A program made the position numbers and the translations under genes. Positions 30,787-39,976 of a stretch of DNA of 64,000 bases are shown piece by piece. Position 1 is the first letter of the stretch. Each line of letters starts with the position of its first letter. The notes below the pieces were generated by a model. The model was not told where the DNA came from. It made no database searches and worked only from the letters and a program-made list of their open reading frames with translations. Origin of the DNA: Pseudomonadota bacterium. GTDB taxonomy: Bacteria; Pseudomonadota; Alphaproteobacteria; Rhizobiales; Xanthobacteraceae. The stretch lies in NCBI GenBank assembly GCA_023435725.1, contig JAEYRD010000107.1:1-64000 (forward strand). Direction: 5' to 3'.

Positions 30787-31248
30787 ATGTCGCCGGTGAA
30801 CAAGCCTCTGGGAATCGATCAATGCAACTGCTTCGCCATGAGGAAGGCCAACCGGCAGATCTCGCGCTTCTACGATGCTCATCTCGAGCCGGTGGGCCTG
30901 CGCATTACGCAATTCCTGACCTTGGCGGCGCTGAACGAGCTCGGCAGCGCCGCGGTCAATGCGCTCGCAGAGCAGCTCGACATCGAGCGTACCGCCATGG
31001 GCAAGATGGTCGGCTTCCTGGAACGTGACGGCCTGGCCCGAATCCGTCCCTCCCCCACTGATGGCCGAAGCCGCATCATCGAGCTCACCGATGCGGGGCG
31101 GCGTCTTCACGACAAGGCCGCCCCGCTTTGGCAGCGCGCCCAGCGGGAATTCGAGCAGCTGAACGGCGCTAAGAATGTCGCCGCGCTGCGGGGCGCCCTG
31201 CGAGACATGGTCGTCGGCGACATCAAGCCGGACTCATCCGAGGACTGA
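30787..31248 (+). CDS. MarR-family transcriptional regulator
   Basis: The 153-residue product has a MarR winged helix-turn-helix: LEPVGLRITQFLTLAAL, NALAEQLDIERTAMGKMVGFLERDGLARIRPSPTDGRSRIIELTDAGRRL, with the wing motif DGRSR. The N-terminal CNCFAMRKANR contains two cysteines near position 15-17 that might sense oxidants, as in OhrR-type proteins. An ATG at 30787 and a GTG at 30796 share the AAGGAG at 30781-30786; the GTG has the better spacing. It closes the NmrA-SDR group and is the best candidate to bind the palindrome at 28616-28629. Confidence 0.87.
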   Translation: MSPVNKPLGIDQCNCFAMRKANRQISRFYDAHLEPVGLRITQFLTLAALNELGSAAVNALAEQLDIERTAMGKMVGFLERDGLARIRPSPTDGRSRIIELTDAGRRLHDKAAPLWQRAQREFEQLNGAKNVAALRGALRDMVVGDIKPDSSED

Positions 31249-31371
31249 GCGCCGCCATCCGATGCCGGACAGCAAGGCGAACTCACCGCATACCTGCTCA
31301 CCAATTAGTAGCAGGAAACTCTGCCGCTTTCTCCTGTTGCTACCGCGATCAATTGGTTGAGGAGAGCCGAG

Positions 31372-31766
31372 ATGAAAAAGCTCGCTATGGCATGTGCGTT
31401 TGCAGTGACCGCCGCGACTGCCGCTCACGCCGCGACGACCACCGTGAAATCGGCGCCGCCGGAAAGCTGGACGGTGACCGACTACTACAAGCAGACCGTC
31501 TACGATCCCAAGGAAAGCAAGATCGGCGACATCGACGACGTGCTTGTCGACAAGTCCGGCATGATCACCGGCCTCGTCCTCGGCGTCTGCGGATTTCCCG
31601 GGGCGCCGATGAAAAGGATGTCATCGTGCCATTCAGCGCGGTGAAGACCACCAAGAAGAACCACGAATGGTGGCTCACCATCGACGAGACGAAGGACACG
31701 CTCAAGGAGGCGCCGGGCTTCGAGTACGACAAGGCAAGCACGACTTGGGTGCCCGAGAAGAAGTAG
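31372..31766 (+). pseudogene. PRC-barrel domain secreted protein, frameshifted
   Basis: The reading begins with a signal peptide (MKKLAMACAFAVTAATAAHA) and a PRC-barrel start (SWTVTDYYKQTVYDPKESKIGDIDDVLVDKSGMITGLVLGV). It then leaves the frame; the rest of the domain (DEKDVIVPFSAVKTTKKNHEWWLTIDETKD) continues in another frame to a stop at 31766 (GFEYDKASTTWVPEKK). One base appears to be missing at the G-run 31600-31603 (CCCGGGGCGCC); one more G would restore a normal GVxGFxGADEKDV sequence. Either the gene is inactive or the base is a sequence error; the frame reads on to a stop at 31642 if taken literally. GAGGAG precedes the ATG. Confidence 0.75.
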
Positions 31767-31922
31767 TTCGTCCCGATTCACGCTTTGACAGGGCTCGCTG
31801 CTAGAGGAGCAGGCCCTTCTCATATCCGGCGGCGATGCTCGCCTGCGTGGATCGGAAAATGCCGCCGCCGACAATCAAGTCGACGGCGGCACAATTCGAT
31901 CGGCCGTTGTTGGCGAGAGCTT

Positions 31923-32642
31923 TCAGTTCCGGGCCGGCGCCACGGCGGCCGCCGACCGGGCCCGACGCGGTGCGCCGGGTTCGGCGACCGGGGCCGCCGG
32001 CCCGCGCGAGCGCATGATCGCGGCGTCGATCTCGGCGATCACGCGGCGCTGGATCGCCTCGTTCTTGTCGATCGAGATGTGGCCGACGCCGGTGCCGCGC
32101 ACGTCGACATTGTCGAGCTTGCCGCGCAGTCCAGCCGCGGCCCGCACCGGCTCACCGGGACCGTCGCCGATATAGATGTTGATGTAGCGTTCGGCGCCGG
32201 TCGACAGCTTGGTCTTGAACACGGAGTCGAGGCCGATCGCGAGCTTCACGGGAACGCCGAGCTGGTTGAGCTTGGCGATCATATCAGGCAGCGCGGTCGC
32301 GCCGGAGGAATGACCGACCAGAATGATGGTCTTGACCCGGCCCGCCTTGTAGTTGGCCGCAGCCTCATTCGCGAGCGAGGACCAGGACACGAAGTTCGCA
32401 ACCGTCACCGGGATGCCCTGCGCCTCGAGCCGGGCGCCGATCGTGTCGAGACCGAGCGAGAAGATGTTGAGCACGCCACGGAGCAGGTAGACATGCGTGG
32501 TTGCGGTCGCGGCCTGGCTCGGCGCGGCCTTGGCGGTGGTCGGGCTGATGGCAATAGCTGACAGCAGGAGCAGGCCCATCGCCCACACCCGGAGGGCGGA
32601 CAACTGGCTGGCGCCGGCGGTGTGACGGCCGTTCGGTCTCAT
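31923..32642 (-). CDS. Secreted alpha/beta hydrolase, relative of the LysM hydrolase
   Basis: The 239-residue product has a signal peptide (about residues 15-40) and a hydrolase core with nucleophile elbow GHSSGA (Ser near 112) and a His in VGHISIDK near 200. It shares the pattern RGxxxIFSxGxDxxxxxLxxxGxxxxVxxF with the 27451-28392 protein, so the two are paralogues, but it has no LysM module and ends in an Ala/Arg/Pro-rich tail. The ATG at 32642 follows AGGGAAAACATCG. Substrate unknown. Confidence 0.75.
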   Translation of the reverse strand: MRPNGRHTAGASQLSALRVWAMGLLLLSAIAISPTTAKAAPSQAATATTHVYLLRGVLNIFSLGLDTIGARLEAQGIPVTVANFVSWSSLANEAAANYKAGRVKTIILVGHSSGATALPDMIAKLNQLGVPVKLAIGLDSVFKTKLSTGAERYINIYIGDGPGEPVRAAAGLRGKLDNVDVRGTGVGHISIDKNEAIQRRVIAEIDAAIMRSRGPAAPVAEPGAPRRARSAAAVAPARN

Positions 32643-32929
32643 CGATGTTTTCCCTGGGGACAATACGCTTCGCGATTGGCCGGAATCGTAGCCATGGCCC
32701 GCTCGCGGACGCAACAAAGAGGCGCGTGAGTGGCAATCTTAGCCGCAGCCCGTGGCCATCGCGCAACACTTGCCCGAAACCTGCCACCGAAGGGCCTGTT
32801 TTGAGACCATTTTTCTCCGGGCAATTGCGGTCAGGCAAGTGCATTCCTATTTCAGGCCTCCGCTGACCTCCCTCCCGGGACGGTTCCAGCCTCCCCTCCC
32901 CAGCCTTTGCCCTCAGACTTGCGGCCATC

Positions 32930-33849
<920 letters not shown>

Positions 33850-33853
<4 letters not shown>

Positions 33854-34611
33854 ATCACCGCGCCATCCGCGCCATCTATCTGTTCGAAATGGCGCGCACC
33901 TGGCGTACGCTGCTGCAAAGCATCGTCTCGCCGGTGGTCTCGACCTCGCTCTATTTCGTGGTGTTCGGCGCCGCGATCGGCTCGCGCATCAGCGAGGTCG
34001 AGGGCGTGAGCTACGGCACGTTCATCGTGCCGGGCCTGATCATGCTCTCCGTACTGACGCAGAGTATCGCCAACGCCTCGTTCGGCATCTACTTCCCTAA
34101 ATTCGCCGGCACGATCTACGAGATCCTGTCGGCGCCGATCTCCTATTTCGAGATCGTGCTCGGCTATGTCGGCGCCGCCGCAACCAAGTCGATCATCCTC
34201 GGCCTGATCATCCTCGCCACGGCCGGCTTGTTCGTGCCGTTGCACATCCTCCATCCGGTCTGGATGCTGACCTTCCTGGTGCTGACGGCGGTGACCTTCA
34301 GCCTGTTCGGCTTCATCATCGGCATCTGGGCCGACGGCTTCGAAAAACTGCAGATGATCCCGATGCTGGTGGTGACGCCGCTGACCTTCCTCGGCGGCAG
34401 CTTCTATTCCATCGATATGCTGCCACCCAGCTGGCACACGGTGGCGCTGCTCAACCCGGTCGTCTATCTCATCTCCGGCTTCCGCTGGAGCTTCTACGAG
34501 ATCGCCGATGTCAGCCCGAGCATCAGCATCGCCATGACGCTGGCATTCCTGCTGATCTGCCTGGCGATCATTTGGTGGATCTTCCGCACGGGTTATCGGC
34601 TGAAGAACTGA
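33850..34611 (+). CDS. ABC-2 type exporter permease (YadH-like)
   Basis: The 253-residue inner-membrane protein has six membrane helices and the ABC-2 signature (TPLTFLGGSFYSIDMLPPSWHTVALLNPVVYLISGFR). The ATG at 33850 overlaps the stop of the ATPase gene (ATGA), showing translational coupling. A longer same-strand frame from 32752 is only the shadow of the ATPase gene. Confidence 0.93.
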
Positions 34612-34619
34612 GCCTCGGT

Positions 34620-34711
34620 GTCATTCCGGGGCGCGCGCCCGGAATCCATCGTGCGACAGAGTTGGTGGAGAAATGGATTCCGGGCTCGCCCTTCGGGCGC
34701 CCCGGAATGAC
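34620..34711. repeat. Palindromic repeat (GTCATTCCGGGGCG type)
   Basis: Left end GTCATTCCGGGGCGCGCGCC and right end GGGCGCCCCGGAATGAC pair; GGAATCCAT and ATGGATTCC form an inner arm. It lies between the convergent ABC-2 permease and glycine-zipper genes and could stop transcription from both sides. Confidence 0.8.
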
Positions 34712-34718
34712 GGGTGTA

Positions 34719-35042
34719 TTACCTGTAGCAGTGGAAGCGATGATAGCCGTCGTAATAGCCACGGCAATGACGGTAACGATGATGCGGAATACCGAACACG
34801 CCCTCGACCGCACCGACGGCCCCGCCGACACCGGCACCGACGACACCTCCGACCGCGCCGCCCACCGGGCCGGCGATCCGGTTACCTTCATAGGAGCCCT
34901 CCCGGGCGCCGCGCACAATGCCCTGGGCATGGCTGGCTTGTGGCAGCGACAACAGGGCGAGAAGGATGGCGGAGGCCGCAAACAGCAGGCGGGCAGGCAA
35001 GCCAGCCGGCAATTGCGCGGCGGCGATACGGGCTTTGTTCAT
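34719..35042 (-). CDS. Small secreted glycine-zipper protein
   Basis: The 107-residue product has a signal peptide (about 1-40, ending SHAQG) and a glycine-zipper-like stretch GPVGGAVGGVVGAGVGGAVGA that may span or associate with a membrane, followed by a His/Tyr/Cys-rich end (HHRYRHCRGYYDGYHRFHCYR) that could bind metal. Such proteins are common in Bradyrhizobium; function unknown. The ATG at 35042 is chosen over an upstream TTG at 35054. Confidence 0.72.
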   Translation of the reverse strand: MNKARIAAAQLPAGLPARLLFAASAILLALLSLPQASHAQGIVRGAREGSYEGNRIAGPVGGAVGGVVGAGVGGAVGAVEGVFGIPHHRYRHCRGYYDGYHRFHCYR

Positions 35043-35356
35043 TTTCAGTCCCAAGGGAAATGCACGGGGTAAACGGCAGCGAACGCCGCCTGTCGAGGGT
35101 GGCCATGATCAACGCCCGGGGCGGCCAAATGGTTGCGCCTTTGTGACGAATTGTCGGCGTTGTGAATGCGCACCGCTCGCGAAAATGTCAGCACCGCCGG
35201 GACATGCGTGGCACAAAGCGACCTTGCTTACGCCCGGCATCGCGTTAACGATGCGTGGGCAGGCCGCTGGAACGAAAGCCGGATTGCAGCCACAATGCAC
35301 GCCGGGGGACGGAGAGCCGCGGCGCCTGCGTAAACAGGCCGGAGGCCAGACGTCAG
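35043..35356. other. Divergent promoter region
   Basis: These 314 bases separate the divergent glycine-zipper and L,D-transpeptidase genes and hold no gene. One inverted repeat is visible, GCATCG-N6-CGATGC at 35237-35254 with a GTTAAC in the centre, which might be an operator; no clear -10/-35 pair is seen. Confidence 0.45.
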
Positions 35357-36136
35357 ATGCGTTCCTTATTCATTGCCCTCACCTCCCTGTTGCTTTTGAG
35401 CGCGGGCAGCGCGCAGGCCAAGGTCGCCATCACCATCGACAAGGACAATCAGCAGATGACCGTCGCGGTCGACGGCGTCACGCGCTACCACTGGCCGGTG
35501 TCGACCGGCATCCCCTCGCGCGAGACGCCGAACGGCGCGTTCCGCGCCTTCCGCATGGAAGAGGATCACTACTCCAAGGAATTCGACGACGCCCCGATGC
35601 CGCACTCGATCTTCTTCACCAAGATCGGACACGCCATCCACGGCACCGACTCGGTCGGCCGTCTCGGCTCGCCCGCCTCGCACGGTTGCGTGCGGCTGTC
35701 GCGCCAGAATGCATCGACACTCTACGCGCTGGTACAGCAGCAGGGCGTGCTCAACACCACGGTGACGTTGACCGGTTCGGCGCAGGTGGCCCTGGCCCGC
35801 AATCCACGCGGTCGTAACGCCAATGCGGTCGCTCGCGCCGCGCAGCCCGCCGAAGAGCAGTACAGCGCCGCCGGCGATCCCGTGAATCTGACGCCGCCGG
35901 CGCAGCCCGCGCGTCGTTACATGCCGCAGGACGACAATTACATTTATCCGGCCGACGGCAGCGACACCGGCGCGCGCTATCCGGCGCCACGCGGCAGCCG
36001 CCCGCTCTATGGCGCGCAGGTCTATCAGCAGCAGCAGCCACAGCAGTACTACAATCAGGGCTACGGCCAGCAGGGCTACTACTATCAGCCGCAGCCCCGG
36101 CAGTATTATCAGCCGCGTGGCTATTATCAGAACTGA
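35357..36136 (+). CDS. L,D-transpeptidase (YkuD family) with Gln/Tyr-rich tail
   Basis: The 259-residue product has a signal peptide (1-21, ending AQAK), then a YkuD catalytic domain (about 22-150): HGTDSVGRLGSPASHGCVRLS near 95-115 shows the HxxxxxxxG and SHGCVR motif, with catalytic Cys near 111. It should form 3-3 peptide cross-links in the cell wall or attach proteins to it. The tail (about 160-259) is rich in Pro, Gln and Tyr (QQYYNQGYGQQGYYYQPQP), probably disordered. It is divergent from the glycine-zipper gene. Confidence 0.92.
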   Translation: MRSLFIALTSLLLLSAGSAQAKVAITIDKDNQQMTVAVDGVTRYHWPVSTGIPSRETPNGAFRAFRMEEDHYSKEFDDAPMPHSIFFTKIGHAIHGTDSVGRLGSPASHGCVRLSRQNASTLYALVQQQGVLNTTVTLTGSAQVALARNPRGRNANAVARAAQPAEEQYSAAGDPVNLTPPAQPARRYMPQDDNYIYPADGSDTGARYPAPRGSRPLYGAQVYQQQQPQQYYNQGYGQQGYYYQPQPRQYYQPRGYYQN

Positions 36137-36359
36137 CGCTATCCGAACGCGGCGGCGCCGCGTTCGACGATCTTGCGCGCAGCATCAACGAAGGCACCGG
36201 CGACCGGCTCGAGGAGCCCGGGGGCCGGCCACGCTCGCCGGTCGTGCCGCAATCCAAGCTGCCGCCCAAGGTTTCAACAGGCGCGAAAACATGTAGAACG
36301 AGCCATGTGCACCAAAATCCGTTGAGGCGCCCCCCTTTCCGCTTGCCCTCCGAGCCGCC

Positions 36360-37343
36360 ATGCCCTCACGTACTGCGACAATCTTGACTGTGGTGTCACT
36401 TCTCACTGCGGGGCGGGCAATGGCCTTCGATCTCGAGGCGCATCGCGGCGGGCGGGCGCTGCTGCCGGAAAACACCCTGCCGGCCTTCGCTAACGCGCTG
36501 TCGATCGGCGTGGACACGCTGGAACTCGACGTCGGCGTGACTGCGGATGGCGAGGTCGTCATCTCACATGAACGCCGCCTCAATCCGGATCTCGCACGCG
36601 GCGCCGACGGCACCTACATCGCTCCGCCCGGCACGCCCTTCGTGAAATTGCGGTTCGCCGACGTCAGGACCTATGACGTCGGCCAGATCCGGCCGGACAG
36701 CGCGTATGCGAAACAATTCCCCGACCAGCGTGCCGTGCCGCAGACACGCATTCCCACCTTGAGCGAGCTGTTCGCGCTGGTGCGCAAGTCCGGCAACACG
36801 CGCGTGCGCTTCAACATCGAAACCAAGATCGATCCGAACCATCCGGACGAATCCCTCGACCCGCAAGCCTTTGTCGCGAAGCTGCTGCGAGTGATCGAAG
36901 CCGAAAAGTTTTCCGACCGCGTCATGGTCCAGTCGTTCGACTGGAGGACCTTGCAAATCGTCCAGCAGCAGGCGCCGAAGATACCGACGGTGTACCTGAC
37001 TCTCCAGCGCGGTTCTGGCCAGACGGTCGCGCTCGACAAGGCGACCAACTGGACAGCCGGCTTCAGTCCGGCCGATCACGGCGGCTCGCTGCCGAGGACG
37101 ATCAAGGCTGCGGGCGGCGCGATCTGGTCGCCCTATTTCGGCGACGTGACCGCGGCATTGATCGCCGATGCCCATACACTCGGATTGCGCGTCGTGGTGT
37201 GGACGGTTAACAAGCCCGACGACATGGCGCGCATGATCGAGATCGGCGTCGACGGCATCATCTCGGATCGCCCGGACCTGTTGCGGCAGGTCGCCGGCGA
37301 GAAGGGAATTGCATTGCCGGCGAGAACGCCGGTGGTGCCGTAG
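36360..37343 (+). CDS. Glycerophosphodiester phosphodiesterase
   Basis: The 327-residue product has a signal peptide (about 1-22, ending AMAF) and a GDPD domain: EAHRGGRALLPENTLPAFANAL with the catalytic HRG at 28-30, TLELDVGVTADGEVVISHE (metal-binding ExD and His), and the end VVVWTVNKPDDMARMIEIGVDGIISDRPDLL. It cleaves glycerophosphodiesters to glycerol-3-phosphate and an alcohol in the periplasm. No ugp-type transporter lies next to it. Confidence 0.93.
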   Translation: MPSRTATILTVVSLLTAGRAMAFDLEAHRGGRALLPENTLPAFANALSIGVDTLELDVGVTADGEVVISHERRLNPDLARGADGTYIAPPGTPFVKLRFADVRTYDVGQIRPDSAYAKQFPDQRAVPQTRIPTLSELFALVRKSGNTRVRFNIETKIDPNHPDESLDPQAFVAKLLRVIEAEKFSDRVMVQSFDWRTLQIVQQQAPKIPTVYLTLQRGSGQTVALDKATNWTAGFSPADHGGSLPRTIKAAGGAIWSPYFGDVTAALIADAHTLGLRVVVWTVNKPDDMARMIEIGVDGIISDRPDLLRQVAGEKGIALPARTPVVP

Positions 37344-37351
37344 CATCCTCT

Positions 37352-37439
37352 TGTAGCCCGGATGGAGCGAAGCCTAATCCGGGATCAGTGCCCGCCACGC
37401 GAGAGCGGCCCCGGATTACGCTTCGCTCCATCCGGGCTA
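37352..37439. repeat. Palindromic repeat (TAGCCCGGATGGAGCGAAG type)
   Basis: GTAGCCCGGATGGAGCGAAG at the left pairs with CTTCGCTCCATCCGGGCTAC at the right, a perfect arm of 21 bases counting the adjoining C/G pair; TAATCCGGG and CCCGGATTA form an inner arm. It lies between convergent genes and may serve as a terminator. Confidence 0.85.
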
Positions 37440-37446
37440 CGGACCA

Positions 37447-39726
37447 TCACTCCCCGTCCCTCAAGCGCCGATAGAGCGCGCCGAGGATATTGGAATAGTC
37501 GTCGGTCCAGACCCGCACCCTGTCGTCGGCTTCGGTCTGCTCCCATGATTTGGAGGAGGCCAGCTTGCCGACATCGGCGTCCTCGCGCGCGGAGATGACG
37601 ACGTCGGTCGAGAAGATGTAGTCGGCGTCGCGGCCCGAATCCTCGTTGAAGACCCAGCTCTTGAGGTCGTTGGCGTCGGCGATACCGACCACGACGGTTT
37701 CGAGATCGAGATGCCGGTTGGAGACGTGCATCACCACGGCGCCATGCGGCGCAAGCTTGTCCTTGTAGATCTTCATCGCCTCTTCGGTGGCGAGATGAAT
37801 CGGGATCGCATCCGACGAATAGGCATCGACGATGATGAGGTCATAGGCGCCGTCCGGCTCCTTCGCGAAGGTGAGACGGGCGTCGCCGATCACCGGCTTC
37901 AGGTCCGGCAGGCAGCTGGAGATGTAGCGGAAATTCTTCGGATCGCGCGCGGCGTCGACCATCGACTGGTCGATCTCGAAGAATGTCCAGCTCTCCCCCC
38001 GCTCGGCGGCGCAGGCCAGCGTGCCCGATCCGACGCCGATCGCGGCGACCTTCAGCGGCGCGCCCTTGCGCTCGCGGATCGCAGTGATGGCCTGACCGAT
38101 GCCGCCGTCCTTGTGATAATAGGTGATCGGCTCGGGCCGGCCGCGGACCGGCGTGCCGTCATTGTTGCGGAAACGCTCGGCGCCGTGAATGGTCGTGCCG
38201 TGCATCAGCACGTGGAAATAGCCGCCCGGCGTCTCCACGATCTTGTGCACGCCGAAGAAGCTGCGCACGGTGGTGACGCGGCCTTCGTCCGCCGGATAGA
38301 TCCGGATCAACGCCAGCGCGAGCGCGACTGTGGCGAAGATCTTCCAGCGGCCGGCATTGAGCGCCAGGGCGAGGAGCGCGGCGAGCACGCCGACGGCGCC
38401 CGCGACCCAGACGCGGTGATCCTCGAACCAGGTCGAGAGGTCGCCCGTCGTATAGGACGGCGCAACCAGCGCCACCGCGAGTGCGGCGAGTGCCAGCCAG
38501 TACCATTTGACGACGCCGGCGAGACGCTCGTTCGCCGAGGGCCGGCACAGCGCTGCGAGCGCAATCAGGATCGGATATTCGGCGATCCATGAGAAGGTGA
38601 AGGGCGCGACGAGCCCTGCGAACAGGCCACCGACCATACCGCCGAACGACAGCGCGACGTAGAAGCCGGTGAGGTATTTTGCGGCCGGCCGGGTCCGCGC
38701 CAGTTCGCCATGGCAGGCCATGGCGATGATGAAGAAGCACAATTGATGGCCGCCGAGCGTCAGCAACAGGTTCTGCTCCCCGCCGAACGCGAGCAGCACG
38801 ATCACGCCAGCGATTGCGGCCGGCTGTAGCGCCAGCATCCATTTGTGCGGCAGCAGCGGTCGCGACTGGAACACCACCACCCAGGTCAGCAGGTACAGCG
38901 ACAGCGGCAGCACCCACAGCAGCGGCGCCGCCGCAACGTCGGTCGAGATGTGCGCGGTCACCGCGATGAGCAGGCCCGACGGCACCGCCGCGAGGAAGAT
39001 CCAGCGCAGCCGCGTCACGAGACCAGGCGCCGGCGCATGCGCATCCTCGGTCCGCGCGTCAACGACTGCCAGCTTCGGCGAGCGCAAGAGCAGTACGCCG
39101 CAGGCGGCGATCAGAAGGATCAGGAGGCCATAGCCGGCGGTCCAGAGCCGGTTCTGCGTGTGCAGCGTGAAGATCGGCTCCAGCAGGAACGGATACGACA
39201 GAAGCGCGAGGAAGCTACCGATGTTGGAGGATGCATAGAGGAAGTAGGGATCGTGCGCGGCGGGATGGCCGGTGCGGACGAACCAGGCTTGCAGCAGCGG
39301 ATTGTTGGCGGCGAGCGCGAAGAACGGCAGCCCGATCGAGATCACGAACAGGCCGAGCAGCCAGAATGCATAGCCCGAGGCCGGCGGCTCGCCATAGGCG
39401 GAGGCGATGCCGAGCGGCAGCGTGACGAAGGCCAGGACCAGCAACACGAGGTGCACCGCCACCGGAACGACGCGGTTCCTCACCTGCATCAGCAGATGCG
39501 CATAGGCGTAGCCCGCCAGCAGCAGCGACTGGAAGAACACCATCGCCACCGACCACACCGCCGGCGAGCCGCCGAGCCGCGGCAGCACCATCTTCGTGAA
39601 CAGCGGCTGTACCGAGAACAGCAGCAGCGCGCTGACGAAGATCGCGGCGGTGTAGACCGTCAGCAGCAGCCGGTTGCGCGACGAGGACGGCTGCTCCGTG
39701 GCGGCGGGTTGCACGATCGAATCCAT
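37447..39726 (-). CDS. Fused MFS-type membrane protein and spermidine-synthase-like domain
   Basis: The 759-residue product has about twelve membrane helices (residues 20-495; FSVQPLFTKMVLPRLGG is typical of the family) and a cytoplasmic spermidine synthase-like domain (about 520-750): KVAAIGVGSGTLACAAERGE is the cofactor site, IVDAYSSDAIPIHLATEEAM the acceptor-side loop. Such fusions are annotated as fused MFS/spermidine synthase; the true reaction is not known. The ATG at 39726 follows CCGGAGCCTCC; the longer frame to 40026 includes a repeat and is rejected. Confidence 0.88.
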   Translation of the reverse strand: MDSIVQPAATEQPSSSRNRLLLTVYTAAIFVSALLLFSVQPLFTKMVLPRLGGSPAVWSVAMVFFQSLLLAGYAYAHLLMQVRNRVVPVAVHLVLLVLAFVTLPLGIASAYGEPPASGYAFWLLGLFVISIGLPFFALAANNPLLQAWFVRTGHPAAHDPYFLYASSNIGSFLALLSYPFLLEPIFTLHTQNRLWTAGYGLLILLIAACGVLLLRSPKLAVVDARTEDAHAPAPGLVTRLRWIFLAAVPSGLLIAVTAHISTDVAAAPLLWVLPLSLYLLTWVVVFQSRPLLPHKWMLALQPAAIAGVIVLLAFGGEQNLLLTLGGHQLCFFIIAMACHGELARTRPAAKYLTGFYVALSFGGMVGGLFAGLVAPFTFSWIAEYPILIALAALCRPSANERLAGVVKWYWLALAALAVALVAPSYTTGDLSTWFEDHRVWVAGAVGVLAALLALALNAGRWKIFATVALALALIRIYPADEGRVTTVRSFFGVHKIVETPGGYFHVLMHGTTIHGAERFRNNDGTPVRGRPEPITYYHKDGGIGQAITAIRERKGAPLKVAAIGVGSGTLACAAERGESWTFFEIDQSMVDAARDPKNFRYISSCLPDLKPVIGDARLTFAKEPDGAYDLIIVDAYSSDAIPIHLATEEAMKIYKDKLAPHGAVVMHVSNRHLDLETVVVGIADANDLKSWVFNEDSGRDADYIFSTDVVISAREDADVGKLASSKSWEQTEADDRVRVWTDDYSNILGALYRRLRDGE

Positions 39727-39897
39727 GGAGGCTCCGGCAAAAGCGTTTTCCAGCGAAGTTGGCACCGGTTCGCGCGAGACACCGCGCCGGACGATTCCCG
39801 CCGGCGGGCGCCGGACGGGCGCAATGGAGCACACGGCGCCTGAACGGGCAACAAAGGGTCTCGTGATGTTGCAGCGAGGATTGCTTGATATAGAGAT

Positions 39898-39954
39898 GTC
39901 ATTCTTGGAATCCTGAGATCCCGGGGCTGGTCCTTCGGACCATCCCGGAATGAC
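39898..39954. repeat. Palindromic repeat (CCCGGGGCTGGTCC type)
   Basis: GTCATTC and GAATGAC are the outer arms; TGGTCC-TTC-GGACCA is a tight inner hairpin, flanked by CCCGG and a CCGG near-match. It lies between the divergent MFS-fusion and oxidoreductase genes and overlaps an ATG at 39950 that would otherwise be taken as a start. Confidence 0.7.
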
Positions 39955-39976
39955 GGTGGAACAACCTGAACCCTTC

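Noticed and set aside
36137..36359. Continuation of coding-like sequence after the L,D-transpeptidase stop (for example FDDLARSINEGTGDRLEEP in another frame)
   Set aside because: No start codon or binding site in that frame, and too short to judge; could be decayed DNA.
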